In this document: one piece after another, positions 11,836-22,630 of the stretch
How the letters are laid out: each line of letters starts with the position of its first letter
How positions within the stretch are numbered: the stretch's first letter is position 1
Origin: Liolophura sinensis
Lineage: Eukaryota; Mollusca; Polyplacophora; Chitonida; Chitonidae
Length of the DNA: 64,000 bases
Assembly: GCF_032854445.1 (NCBI RefSeq)
Contig: NW_027018133.1
Location: 1 to 64,000 of the forward strand
Direction: 5' to 3'
The notes under the pieces: generated by a model
Told to the model about the DNA's origin: nothing
What the model saw: the letters and a program-made list of their open reading frames with translations, nothing else
The model's database searches: none
Program-made: the position numbers and the translations under genes

Positions 11836-12246
11836 ATGAGCTCTGTCAATGAATCGTTGGGGTTCGTCAGCCCCTACATTCTTCTTGCAAAGCGAATTTT
11901 CCAAAGCGAGACGAAGAAAGGCAAGGCATGGGTTAGTCCGCTGGAGGAATCCGCTTCATTTAGTTGGAACGTATGGTTAGACAATCTTCCTAAACTGGAA
12001 CATTTCAGCGTACCGTGTTGTCTTCTTCCAGCGAGCTTAGAGATCACCTCTGAACTCCATTACTTCTGTGACGCCAGCAATGAAGGATACGGGGTTGCGA
12101 GTTACATCCGATTTAAGGACGGGAAGGGCACGTTCACTGTACCCTGCACGTTCACTGTTCCTCGGCTTGAGCTAACGGCTGCTGTTCTCGATACTAAAAT
12201 ACATGGTGCATTTCACCAGGAGCTCGACGTTTTGAACGGACAGTGA
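11836..12246 (+). pseudogene. BEL/Pao pol fragment (RT connection/RNase H-like)
   Basis: 136-residue frame directly after a SINE fragment. It shows the BEL pol landmarks LGFVSPYILLAKRIFQ, WLDNLPKLEHFSVP, LHYFCDASNEGYGVASY (an RNase H-like first acidic residue) and PRLELTAAVL. Past the stop the sequence continues for about 70 bp with a recognisable QTFVANRL segment, then ends. It continues the same element as the gag and RT pieces. Confidence 0.85.
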
Positions 12247-12465
12247 AATAGTTTCCCGTTACATCAACAGCCAGGATAAACGTTTTCAGACTTTTGTTGC
12301 AAACAGGCTTTCAAGGATGCTGTAGGATCGCATGTAAATCTCTAGAATTATTGGAATTAATATTTTAGACATAAACTGCCTTTCACCGCTGATGATAAGT
12401 TGTGTTCATACTTATTACTGTCCTTTTCAAGTATGAAGAAAGTCTCTTCTATGCTGCAAGTCTTG

Positions 12466-12568
12466 ACTGATTGGTGTTTTACGCCTTACTCAAGAACATT
12501 TCACTTATACGACGACCGCAAGCATTTTGGTGGGAGGAAACCGGGCAAAACACGGGGAAACACACGAT
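12466..12568 (-). mobile_element. SINE family 1 fragment (3' half)
   Basis: Minus-strand piece with gattggtgttttacgcc, cacttatacgacg and gaaaccgggca, truncated before the tRNA head. Confidence 0.85.
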
Positions 12569-12964
12569 AAATGTTTAGTGAAAATGTTGTCTTTTATTTT
12601 AGTAGCAGATGTAAAAACCCAATCTGTTTTTACACAACTTGAAACTGACTTTTCGCATCTACTTTCACGTATATTGAGATTCAGGACAATCCATATACTA
12701 GAAACTCTGAATGAGTAAAATAATCAACGCCAGATCGATTTTTAGCTTACAATTTTGATCAAGGTTGGCGATGAGCTATTTCCGTTGGTAATGATGATTT
12801 GCCACACATGTTTTATTGAATGCCTTCTGTTTTCAACAAATCCACAGGGACACAGCGTTTGTCAGGTCTACAAAACTCGAGCATGGAAAACCACCTTGGT
12901 TCCGCCCATCATAGAGATATCTCTCATCTTTTTCGGAGTTTCCATCAAGAGGAGCATGCAAGGC
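12569..12964. other. No recognised content
   Basis: AT-rich spacer. Open frames here are short and have no recognisable domain. Confidence 0.4.
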
Positions 12965-13205
12965 ATCTAGTAACAAGATATAATGTAAATAAGAAAATTA
13001 TAAACAATTCTTTATTTCGTATATGCTTGTTCATGCACAGTCGAGTTATTATCAAACTGTATGTGGTGAATAAGCTGCGCCGTGTCGTCGGATCTGTGCT
13101 CAAGAGTCTGAGTCGCCAGATCCTTATCTATACCTGTCATTCCATCATACGCTCGAGAAAATCATCAGATAAATGATAGATTAATACTGTCGGATGAGCG
13201 ATATG
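12965..13205. repeat. Dispersed repeat R3, copy 1
   Basis: Aligns with 14610-14870 and 55905-56230 (landmarks ataagctgcgc, gagtcgtcaggtcctt-like, catacgctcgagaaaa, gatgagcgatatgt). Identity unknown; the other two copies are equivalent positions of a segmental duplication, so this is a third, separate copy. Confidence 0.65.
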
Positions 13206-14237
13206 TCAACACAGAATCAATATTTGACACAAATACCACAAAATAAAGAAATATAAAGAGAGGCAGTTGGCCAAATGATCTATAAATTTTTGAAAGTATA
13301 TTACTTTAACGACCGGCAGCATGGCAAACGCAAGATAATGAAATCCAAATAACGCATACCATTAAAAAGCTCAAGCTTAATCCACATGATTGTTATCCAA
13401 TACCGTGTCTTGGAGACTGTTTTGGATAAGGCTTCAGGTCTAAGGATATCAATGAATTAGGTTGGCCATTATCGCCGTTTTTTAATTATTTATGTTGGGT
13501 TCTTTTGAATAACATAATAATGAAAAGACGAACGTGGAAATCAGCGGATGTAACATATATTCGTAATCATTTTGTATCATAAATTGACTTAATTTTGGCC
13601 CATTTTTTCTCATGTATACTTGTAATATTATTACATCTGAAAGCCACAAAAAATTACAGCCTCACAAATACTTTAGTACCTGGGAGGACTCTGTATGAAG
13701 TTGTAATTCAAATATTTCGTGAACTACTTTCGTTCAAAGTTGTCTGCATTAAAGCGAGTTCAGCATGCTAGACCGGGAGCACAAGGCCTTAAGTTCAACC
13801 GAAAGAACTGCACCAACAAACGCTTAGCACAAACTCCACGCAATAACATAGCCAACGCTACTGTCTCTGAGAACAGACTACATCCCTTTAATTTTCTAAC
13901 ATGCATCTCTACACCTATAGTGAGATCAAATACTACAAGGGATAAAATAAACTTCATTTATTAAGGTTGTATTATAATAAAACATGCCAATTTCAAATAT
14001 GGCAGTGTCAGAAACAGGGTTTAGTCACCTGAGGCAATTCGTTCTTGCTGTCGAAACCGAGCTTATGCAGTTTAACATTGAACTAAACTCTTACTTCATT
14101 TTCCAAGCAAGAACATGACCCTCAACTATATCCATGTGTAGAGCTTGTGTTGTTATGTGTCACTGACTACTGATAATTTTGGTACAGAGTATGACTGATT
14201 TTACAGACAGCTGAATATGGGTGAGTGGCTACAAATA

Positions 14238-14600
14238 TAAGCGTCATGTCCAACAATCGAATACCATTCGTTGTCCGCAAAGGGCGTTGCAAGTCGATAA
14301 TCGCAAGATCCATTTCCAAAAACAACGTTTAACACCAGCTCCCAAAGGCAAAGGTATGTAAGAAATTATACAAATAGGAAATAAAGCCGGTAACACACAA
14401 GAGAGAAGCGGTCATCAGTTTTCAATAATGCCGGGCAGACACTTGATATTCCAGGCATGAATTCCATATCAAAGTTCAAAGTTCAAACTGTTCATAAAGG
14501 CATCATGCAGATGCAATGAGCATGGCTGCCTTTACAGCCCCTAGCCCCACGTTAAGCGGTATTACAGTTCGAAAATGACGAGCGTTACACACCTTGAAAG
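14238..14600 (+). repeat. Dispersed repeat R1, copy with an empty-site counterpart
   Basis: Begins taagcgtcatgtcc and ends about accttgaaag. The flanks aaata at 14233-14237 and 14601-14605 are identical, and the paralogous segment near 55910 has a single aaata with no insert, so this is a real insertion of about 363 bp. No open frame and no clear terminal inverted repeat: a non-autonomous element of unknown class. Confidence 0.75.
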
Positions 14601-14609
14601 AAATAGACT

Positions 14610-14870
14610 ATAGTAACAACATATAATGTAAATAGCAAAATTACAAAAAATACACTTGTAACATTTTGTCTACTACACTGAGAAATTTAAGATACAAATA
14701 CACAGAATTATTTATTTTCGTATATAATGGTCATTACAGTTGAGTTGTCAAACTGTGATGGCAACACTTCTTAGCGCTGTGAATAAACTGCGCAGTGTCC
14801 ACGGCTCTGTGAAGAAGAGTCGTCAGGTCCTTATTAATACCTGGTAACATGCGTGCCTTAAAACCATTGT
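14610..14870. repeat. Dispersed repeat R3, copy 2
   Basis: Aligns with 12965-13205 and 55905-56230. It is part of the segmental duplication. Confidence 0.65.
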
Positions 14871-16950
14871 CTCAAATAGGATCATTAGTCTAGCTATATA
14901 TTAGGTATGTGTAAACATATTATAGTAAATCTACACAGATGATTCATGGTATTCCTCCAATGAATGTTCAGTGGTGAAATACGTGGTGACCACATTAATT
15001 GTTAGCTCGAGTCAAAGTACCACGTGTTAGGTTTCTATTGCAGTTGTCTCAGAATATCGTGTGGTTTACTCTTTCGAACTGCCTGTACGGATGATTCACC
15101 CAGCTGTCAGTCAGCATACTGATTCTGCGTGGTGAGCTGGACAAAGTGAAAACTGTATGGTTTCGTAATAAAGGTCTATTATATAAGAAACTGTGATATA
15201 TTCACGATATAATTTACAAGACAAAACTTGTTTCAATTACTAACATTAGGCGGAAATATAAAGTATATTATCCTGAGTATCTAACGATATGCAGTAAGCT
15301 GATGGTTAGCAATGAATACTTTAACTTGGCCTGTTTCAACATCTACACTTGTTACATAACAACTTCAACCGCATACCAGGGAAGCCCTTGCGTCAGTTCA
15401 CAAGCGGTCTGACACTATCAGCAGATTGGCAATCTGCCTGGAAGACAGGTTGGACTATTTACCATCTAGCTGCAAGGGGTCCTGCCGCGGTGTATATTAG
15501 TATGTTCAGAGGGTTTTCTAATATTTGGGTATGTTAATTCACCCAGGGCATTGTTATTGTGAAGCACAATACGTAGTTCAAAATACCTATCAAGTTATGT
15601 TTTTTTCTTTTACAATACAATTTTAGTGTTGTCTGCTTTTAACAATTTGATACAAAATGATCGCATTTCCAGTGATTCGGCCAGGCCATGATTTAAAAAA
15701 AAATGTTTCTTGTGGATAACGCCAGGGCTCAAATTTAGCATAGGCCCTGTCCGTGGCGAGTAAAAACAGCTGGCGGACTGGTAAAATCTGCAAGCAAATT
15801 GCAAAACGCAATTTGCAAAGTCTAAATTAAATTAAATGACAGGGAAGGCTGCACAGGATCAGTTCTGGGAAAAAAAGGTGGAAGGAAGACCGCGGTTGCG
15901 GTATGAAGCTGAGAAAAATGTTATGCTATGCCAGAACTCGGTATACCTTGAGTTTCTCTTAGAAAGCTAGATGCACACTAAAACACCAACTCCATTACTG
16001 CCGAAACGGTCATTAGTTGGTGGTTCCAATAACATTAAATTAGAATTTTTTACGCCAATCTTAAGCCTGCTCACGCAGGTCACTGGCTGGTTTTGGCAAG
16101 ACAAATGGCAGAAAAATGACACCATGTTCAGATGAACGAGCGCAAAAAATAAATTGTATATGTGGTCTTCACATTTATTTTTTTCGATTTTCCTTTATAG
16201 AGAAAAAAACACTTAAAAATAATGTTTGTACGGTGGGTATTTGAGACCACCCCATGGTTTATATTGTATGTAGTGTAATACAGACGAACTGCGTGGAGAG
16301 TAAAACCAGAGCAGCGATAACAGTGTGAAAGCTGGCAAATGGTCACACGATACCAGTGAAATATGGCCTTTTGTAAATTTTCGTGTAAATGCACAAATAG
16401 AAGGAAAGTACACGGCCAATGGCACTATGGCTTAAGCAGAATTATGTAAAGAATATGCTGTGATGTTATTCAAAATGCTGTGTTGTCATCACATTTAACA
16501 TACAATCACATTAAAACAATTCAAAGGGACCATCGTTTAATACTACAAGTCAGTGTGACTCAGTACTACTCATTAGATCAGTTGACCCACATTCGTACGG
16601 CCTATAACTTATAAACCCGCATTTGCCTTGCACAATAACCACGCCCCGTTATCCTAATATGGACTAGCTCTACCATCGAATTTATCAGATTAAACTTGAA
16701 TCAAACGCTAATGTATACTTCTGACATTTTATCGGCTGCGTTCAACCCGCCAGGCGCTCGAAGAGAGTTGTCTCCAGTGTCATCTGTAACAATTTGGCTA
16801 GCTCAAAAATTGGAATATCGGATAAATCCTGAACAAAATGTTGCCCAAGGCCCATGCCAGGCATTTTATTAGATGCATTAACAACGACAAACACTCAGAA
16901 AAGGTAACACTGCCAAATATTGGCACTCTTTAATGCGAGGACTAGCCCAG
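14871..16950. other. Segmental-duplication spacer, no gene
   Basis: Only patchy similarity to 56625-57680 and otherwise nothing recognised. Short open frames at 15349-15537 and 16128-16425 show no domain. Confidence 0.45.
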
Positions 16951-17962
16951 TGTTACGGTATTGAAAACAGCAACAGAAAACAGACTCAGTGACTCAATAT
17001 TACAATGTAAACAATGCTTTATATATAAAATGAGACGTACAGTTTTACAGACAGTTCAACAACAACAACATAAAAAACATACACATCAGTATTACCAGTC
17101 TTTAAAAGTTTCCAGTTCACCTTTGCATCCCAAGGAACGTGTTCCAGGAGATCCAACGTAAAGACCATGGGATAAACACACAATTCACACAAGTCACAAA
17201 TTGTCCCAGACAGGTACTTCGCCAGGTTAGCGAACGCGAACACAGTACACAGGTTACACAGAACTGGAACAGTCAAGCCTTTAAATGACGTCACACCCGC
17301 AGAGCACAACACAGGGTAAATACAGGCATGGAGGTATAATCCACTTTAGAACAGTCACAGCGCCCGCAGAAGCTCACAAACGAGCCGTTCAGAGACGTAG
17401 AGTAATGTCACCTTGTGGCAGAACGAACGTCCTCTGCAAAACTGAAAACTTCAGTTTAGAGTCCTTGACGACCTTGTCGGTCAGGTGAGGTCAGCGTGTT
17501 AAACAAATTACACAGTCAACACTGTATAATCATAATAAAGATCCGAACACCAATAAACGTGACTTCCGCAGAAATTCACATAAACCAGACATCAGTACTA
17601 CTGTGGTACACAAACGGTGCCGGCATAAAAATTTGTCCTCCCAAATGAAACTGGCATCACCAGCTCATACCAAAATAATGGACTCGATACGAGAGCGTCG
17701 CACACTGTCCTGGCTCCCAGTGGATGTAGCAAAAAAACCTCCCCTCTGCACAGAAAACACGGCTTATATACGTGCCAGGTGGATTCAACTATTTGTAAAC
17801 ACAGAGTTTAACAGCCAATGAACAGCCAGTTAAATAAACAGAGCATTGAACAAGGTGCTTTCCATCAGGTCCGCGCTGTACATATATAACAGGGCCTGTT
17901 ATGCTTTCACAAAGGTCCGCAGACTAACAGTACATGAAGACGTTAAATAGTCATACATAACA
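16951..17962 (+). mobile_element. Solo LTR of an LTR retrotransposon
   Basis: 1012 bp beginning tgttacgg and ending cataaca (inverted TGTTA/TAACA ends). It is flanked by a 5 bp direct repeat cccag at 16946-16950 and 17963-17967. A near-identical sequence occupies 62973-63968. The paralogous segment at about 57665-57690 lacks it, giving an empty site. A TATA-like catatataac lies near 17880 and an AATAAA near 17834. Open frames inside (16961-17161, 17285-17488, 17603-17821) recur in both LTRs and look non-coding. Superfamily unknown; the 5 bp duplication fits BEL or Gypsy. Confidence 0.9.
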
Positions 17963-18205
17963 CCCAGTCATTGAAGGTACTTGATAAATCAACAGGTTTT
18001 TGAACAAGTATGCTGCAGAAGAGAAAATGATAGGAATAAGACATTCAATTTGCAGTGTTGACTACTTTCAAATCTACCTTCATTAAGGCCTAGATTAGCC
18101 CAGTCACAAATCATAAATCCCATGAAAGCTGAACAAGTGTATGTTTTAATAGTGAAAGTAGCCTGTGCTAGACATTTTATCCAATCCGTTTATTCTGCCA
18201 GACAC

Positions 18206-18520
18206 TCCGATGAGTGAGTGAGTGAGCGAGTGCTTGGGGTTTAACGTCGCAATTAACAATTTTTCAGTCATATGACCACGAAGGAATCCTTAGAGTGCAT
18301 GTATTGTGCCTCCTTGTTGCAGGACGGATTTCCACCGCTCTAATCTAGTGCTGCTTCACTAAGACGCCTTACCGAAGGCAAGTAAGGCGCCCCGCCCGAG
18401 CCATAATACTGATACAGGTCAATCAGTCGTTGCACTATCCCCTTCATGCTGAACGCCAAGCGAGGACTTTCAAGGTCTTAGGTGTGACTCGAGACGCCGA
18501 TGAAAGTTGTGATCGATAAT
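18206..18520 (-). mobile_element. tRNA-derived SINE (family 2)
   Basis: Minus-strand copy matching 55053-55385. The simple tail (gtgagtgagtgagcgag on the plus strand) is at the left, then cttggggtttaacgtcg, tcatatgaccacgaagg, ggacggatttccaccg and ccccttcatgctgaacg. The tRNA-like head is degraded at the right end. It is inserted in segmental duplication copy 1; the corresponding place in copy 2 (about 57922) lacks it. Confidence 0.85.
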
Positions 18521-18784
18521 CAATAAGGTGAATTGTACATGTACATATTACACACATCGTTTTGTGTTCTAGAATAACACGCCTTAGTTTGATAGGCGTG
18601 AGATCAAGAATAAAACTTGACATGGGTGTTTGTGTAACTAAAAGGATTCGCTTTCCAACGTATAGTTGTATTGTTACGAAGAGCCAAGGTACGGTGATAG
18701 ATCTTGAGGTAAGTTTAAATGTTGTATAAACTCCAGGTGAGAAAACTTTCTTAACTTCACCAGAGAATACAACTTAAAATATGT

Positions 18785-18858
18785 TCATTCTGGCTTCCCC
18801 TCCGGACGTATGTGGGAAAGTCTGCCAGCAACCTGCGGATTGGTAAAACACCAATCCA
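18785..18858 (+). mobile_element. SINE family 1 fragment with internal deletion
   Basis: Plus strand ctggcttcccctccgg, gtgggaaagtctgccagc, aacctgcggat joined directly to the SINE end tggtaaaacaccaatcc. Head and central body are missing. It abuts the LINE A copy that starts at about 18860. Confidence 0.8.
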
Positions 18859-18859
18859 A

Positions 18860-20240
18860 AAAATCTTCTACTGTCTTGCCCTTATTATGGGTTATGGGAA
18901 TTAAAATTTCCCATTATTATGAACGGTTTAGGTAATTGTTCTTTCAAATTATGCAACTGTAAAGCTGACAAAGAAGTGTTCGGGGGAGTTTACAGAGAAC
19001 ACAATGCGATTGTTTCGGACAATGCAAAACGAATGGTCACAACCAGAAGCTCTGTATCTCTTGTCCGCATCTGGTGTTGAAGAACCAACGTCCTCCAACT
19101 ATGCAAACTTATTAAAAGTTTGTACATAATCCCTAGTGGCCTTAGACGGACGTTCTGTGAGGCCGCTAGATTTATTTGTTTTATTACCATTATTTTGAGG
19201 TTTGTTTTTGGACTTATTTTTGACATTATTATGTTTCGAGGGATTGGGTTCAGGTTTGTTAGTTTGCTCTGCATTATTTACTGGTTTTATTTGTTGTACT
19301 GAGGTGGTCTGGGTTGAGCAAGAATTCCGGGCATATTGAGCAGAAAGTTCGAAAGTGATAGAACTAGGTTTGTCCCTTCAATGGGCCAAGTCAAGGACGT
19401 TTGAGTTGCTACGGATGTAGCCCGCTTGACCACAATAGCAAACGAAGGCTGCAGTAAAGTATTAAATAGCGAGGCCAGCTTGCGGGCCTCTTGATAACAT
19501 ATATTTTTTTTGTTTTTTAAACTGATTATTTGCCTTTTTAACGAAAACGGGCAGTCCTTAGAGGAGGCCTTGTGATCTCCATCGCAATTGCAACACAGCT
19601 GTCCTGCTGGAGTCGGAACCATTATGACCTTCAGTGCCGCATGGGTAACAAACCAGTTTATTTTTAGATTAGACCTTGCCGTAACCGTAAAACAACGTGT
19701 TGGGTTAGGGATATATGAATCCAGATTAGGCCTATACGGGCCAAGGTAAATATACTATGAATGGTAGAGAGGTACTATTGAAGGTCAAAAGACATATTTA
19801 TATATAATTTAATTTAATTAAGCTTGTTTTGGTGTGAAGCGCTTCAATCTGGTAACACCCTGTGATTGTAACTATGCGCAGATTTCTTCCGCTGACAGGT
19901 CTATAACTTCTCAATTTCTATCACGTATTATTCCTTGACAACTATTCAGAGAATTGTAACGGGATATAAACACCGGAATATCAGATATTTTGTCAAAAGT
20001 TAAAAGGTTTGTTGATTGTTATTTCCCGAACATTCTGTGGGAATATCTCCGGATCGTAGCTGTTTCATGTCTTTAGTATAGACACTGCACCCTGCAAAGC
20101 CTTTTTTAAAATAAATGGGTAGATTTTCGTTGCCGGTTTTTGTCCACCGTTGGTTGAGATAACAATGAAAGCCAGCCATCTGTCCTATCTATTATCAAGA
20201 TAAACTTCCGCTGTTTATCACCACTTGACGAAATCGGCTT
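18860..20240 (-). mobile_element. LINE A, third copy (ORF1 and endonuclease part)
   Basis: Collinear with 30850-33060 of the best copy but without the R1 insert. In minus-strand order: ORF1 (20240-19290), then the start of ORF2 with APE endonuclease remnants (about 19110-18870, HSFCIVRNN-type and FPIT-type pieces). Multiple stops. Confidence 0.82.
19287..19622 (-). pseudogene. LINE A ORF1 (gag-like, zinc knuckle) fragment
   Basis: 111-codon minus frame with a CCHC-type knuckle near its N-terminus (CCNCDGDHKASSKDC: C-x2-C-x4-H-x5-C spacing) followed by a basic stretch and QEARKLASLFNTLL. The same block, more complete, occurs at 32240-32480. ORF1 proteins of Jockey-type LINEs bind the element RNA. 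The N-terminal part continues frame-shifted toward 20240. Confidence 0.78.
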
Positions 20241-20899
20241 GGAAGATACCTGATGGACACATTAGATACGTTAGACAAAAGGTTTAGGGAAGACATAATA
20301 GATATATAATGAGAATTCACCCCGCGTGCTTCCCACCCACCACGGAGTGCCAGCAAGGGTGATGCCTGAACCAGCAGGAAACACATCACGGACTCCACAG
20401 AAGGTATACTGGCCTTAATGAGCAAACCCAATTCCCCACCACAAGCTCCTCCACCTCCCGCCCATTGAATAAGGTCACACATCATACACGTATTAATCGA
20501 CTGACCCATGAGCCACGGCCACACTCGTAGTCCCAAAAACGAAATTTAAGAAATGACATCTATTCTGTAAAGAGTGGTGTTATGGACGAAATTGGGACCA
20601 CGCAGGTAAGACGTGACCAAGCCGATTGATCTCACCGGGCCCAACCGGCCTCCCGTCTCTCTCCAAGTAAGGATGAAAGTGATCCCTCAGCCACCAGGAT
20701 CCAGCCTTCGGAGAATACGGATCGCAACCCACAGCAAACAGGTGGCTCCCTGGTTGAGCCTTTCTATTCAACAGGCAACAAGGGAGAGCTCTAGGTTGGT
20801 TGACGTTTCAAACGAGCTTGCTTACAGGGCTGAGTTCCTATTCTTTTCACATCGGATACCCCACGGAGGAAAGAGCTGAGAAAACGTTTTCTACCTAAG
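20241..20899. other. Unassigned, possibly LINE A 5' region
   Basis: Moderately G+C-rich sequence upstream of LINE ORF1. Overlapping open frames (20195-20536, 20580-20771, 20613-20879) lie on opposite strands with no domain. A LINE 5' UTR is possible, but no second copy in the window confirms it. Confidence 0.35.
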
Positions 20900-21200
20900 A
20901 TTTATGCAATATACAAAATAGGTTAGAAAACATTACGTGTCAGTGCAAAAAGAGCTTAGAAAAACTCTTCTACGTAAGATTCTGCAATGTCGAGATGAAA
21001 ATACAAGCACTCGAGTGCAAATGAGCATAGAAAACAATGTGTGTCAGTGCAAAAGAGCTTAGAAAAAGTTGTCTCTCAGCACAAGCTTAGAATACATTAT
21101 GTGTCAGTGCAAAAGAGCTTAGAAGATATTATATCGGTGCAAAAGAGCTTAGAAAACATTATGTGTCAGTAAAAAAAGCTTAGAAAAACTATTCTACCTA
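20900..21200 (+). repeat. Decayed minisatellite outlier (31-32 bp units)
   Basis: About eight to ten degraded units with gcttagaaaacattatgtg and cagtgcaaaagag, the same unit as the big array at 59060-62390. Two longer interruptions share ctacctaagacttctgcaat-like sequence. Confidence 0.85.
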
Positions 21201-22427
21201 AGACTTCTGCAATGTCAGAGATGAAAATACAAGCACTCCAGGGAAATCTGGCCGTATGTAAAGAATTCTAAATCTTGCAGCATAAATGTTTAGTATTCCT
21301 GGTCTTTAGAATACCTGTTTTAGAAATCACATTGCATAAAGGTTTCAAAATTTGAGTGCACTAAGTGAAAATGTGGAATCCACCTCTCTGAGTAGCAGTA
21401 TATTTTTTCTCAGTGTCCCCAATGTCCTTACACACAAGTTGAAAATATATCCAGTGGCGCCTTGTCTTGACATTCTAGTACAACACTGTATGTGCTTTCC
21501 TGCTGGCTACTATCGCCCGGCCTTACCCGCAAACATAGAGCTTCGATGAACTTTTTCTGGTTTATTTATCTCTTGACTTGGATTTACCTATGTGTGTAAG
21601 GTCTGTTTGCGGTTCCACCTCCACCACATGTCGGCCACTCCCTTGGCCGATCTCCAGTCAGCGTCAGTGGTTAGGTATTAAGCCAAAATATGTTGCTCTC
21701 TTTTAACAATTTCATATATCGCATCATATATACGGGATAGAGAGCCTTAGGGATTTTTGTTTGCTGTCCATTACTCATGTCCATCCTCGAACACCTAGAC
21801 TTGAAACCTGATATATCTGGATTCGCTAGCTGAGGTGTTGAGCATGTCTGTGTAGTTGATGGTTAAAACTTATGATATTTTCACTGTCCGTTTCCCTTCT
21901 TAGGTTGCCTTTCTCACTGTCTGATTGAACAGTGAGCATGTACTATGTGGCTCACTGTTTGAAAATGTAAAATTTCATACTTCTCACCTCTATTTATCTC
22001 TGGTAGAGGCCATTATGACTCGTTGATGTTTTTGTATCAGGAACTTACCCTGAGGCACAACACAAGCATTGAGAATCTTGTGTCTTGAGTAGAGGTAAGC
22101 CAAGCAGCCATTGGGAGACCGGTAAAGGGAGTAATTGGGTATTCTTTTAAGGGTTCTCTCATGTGAATCAGCCCTGCTCACTAAAACAGTGTTTAAGCAT
22201 TTCTTTTTCACCTTGGAGTAAAAGGGTTGCTTTGATGTTAAACATAATGGGCTTTTCTGGCATTGTGAAAATCAGCTGTGATACGGCCTCCAACACTGCA
22301 AAGTAACCTTTTTTATAGAGTTGCTGAAGTAATTCTTTTAGCCTGGGTGAGATGTCTTGAACGGTGTGTGCACTGCAAAGCTTTGAAGTTTGCCCTTGAG
22401 ATATATATTCGTCGTGATGATTTAGTA
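21201..22427. other. No recognised content
   Basis: Single-copy-looking sequence. A 73-codon minus frame at 21990-22211 has no domain. Confidence 0.4.
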
Positions 22428-22630
22428 CAGACCGCAGACCCCTATTAATTTTCCATGAGCAACAAAGTTACGTTTAGTGCTGTAAGTCAGCCGCAAACAT
22501 TACGTGACCAATAAACATTAGTGTCTACCTTGCCCAGCCTCTGAGAAAGAAGCCGTTAAGATGTGGACCTTCCTATTCCAGCGGCTTGGATATCTAGCAA
22601 CGTCAACGGGACGTCACGCGTAGTGTCATT
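22428..22630. repeat. Dispersed repeat R4, copy 2
   Basis: Diverged match to 3992-4215 (ctattaattttccatgagc, gcccagcctctgagaaag, tctagcaacgtc). Unknown identity. Confidence 0.6.

Larger units (their letters stand above)
9494..12320 (+). mobile_element. BEL/Pao LTR retrotransposon remnant
   Basis: Plus-strand gag, reverse transcriptase and RNase H/connection fragments in the order of a BEL/Pao element, with large internal deletions, frame changes and a SINE fragment at 11700-11815. A typical BEL element is 5-9 kb; about 2.8 kb is left. I found no LTR beside it. The integrase end is missing after about 12320. Confidence 0.85.
13740..18640. repeat. Old segmental duplication, copy 1
   Basis: Collinear, diverged similarity to 55385-58000. 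Matched blocks: 13790-14190 with 55425-55885, 14610-14860 with 55905-56170, 15480-15680 with 56625-56775, 16590-16950 with 56815-57680 (around the nested SINEs), 17968-18205 with 57680-57920, and 18530-18620 with 57925-57990. The extra length here comes from an R1 copy, a solo LTR, a SINE and unmatched DNA. No gene recognised in it. Confidence 0.75.

Noticed and set aside
16961-17821. Frames in the LTR as proteins
   Set aside because: Present in both LTR copies but short, on both strands and with differing ends; consistent with non-coding LTR sequence.
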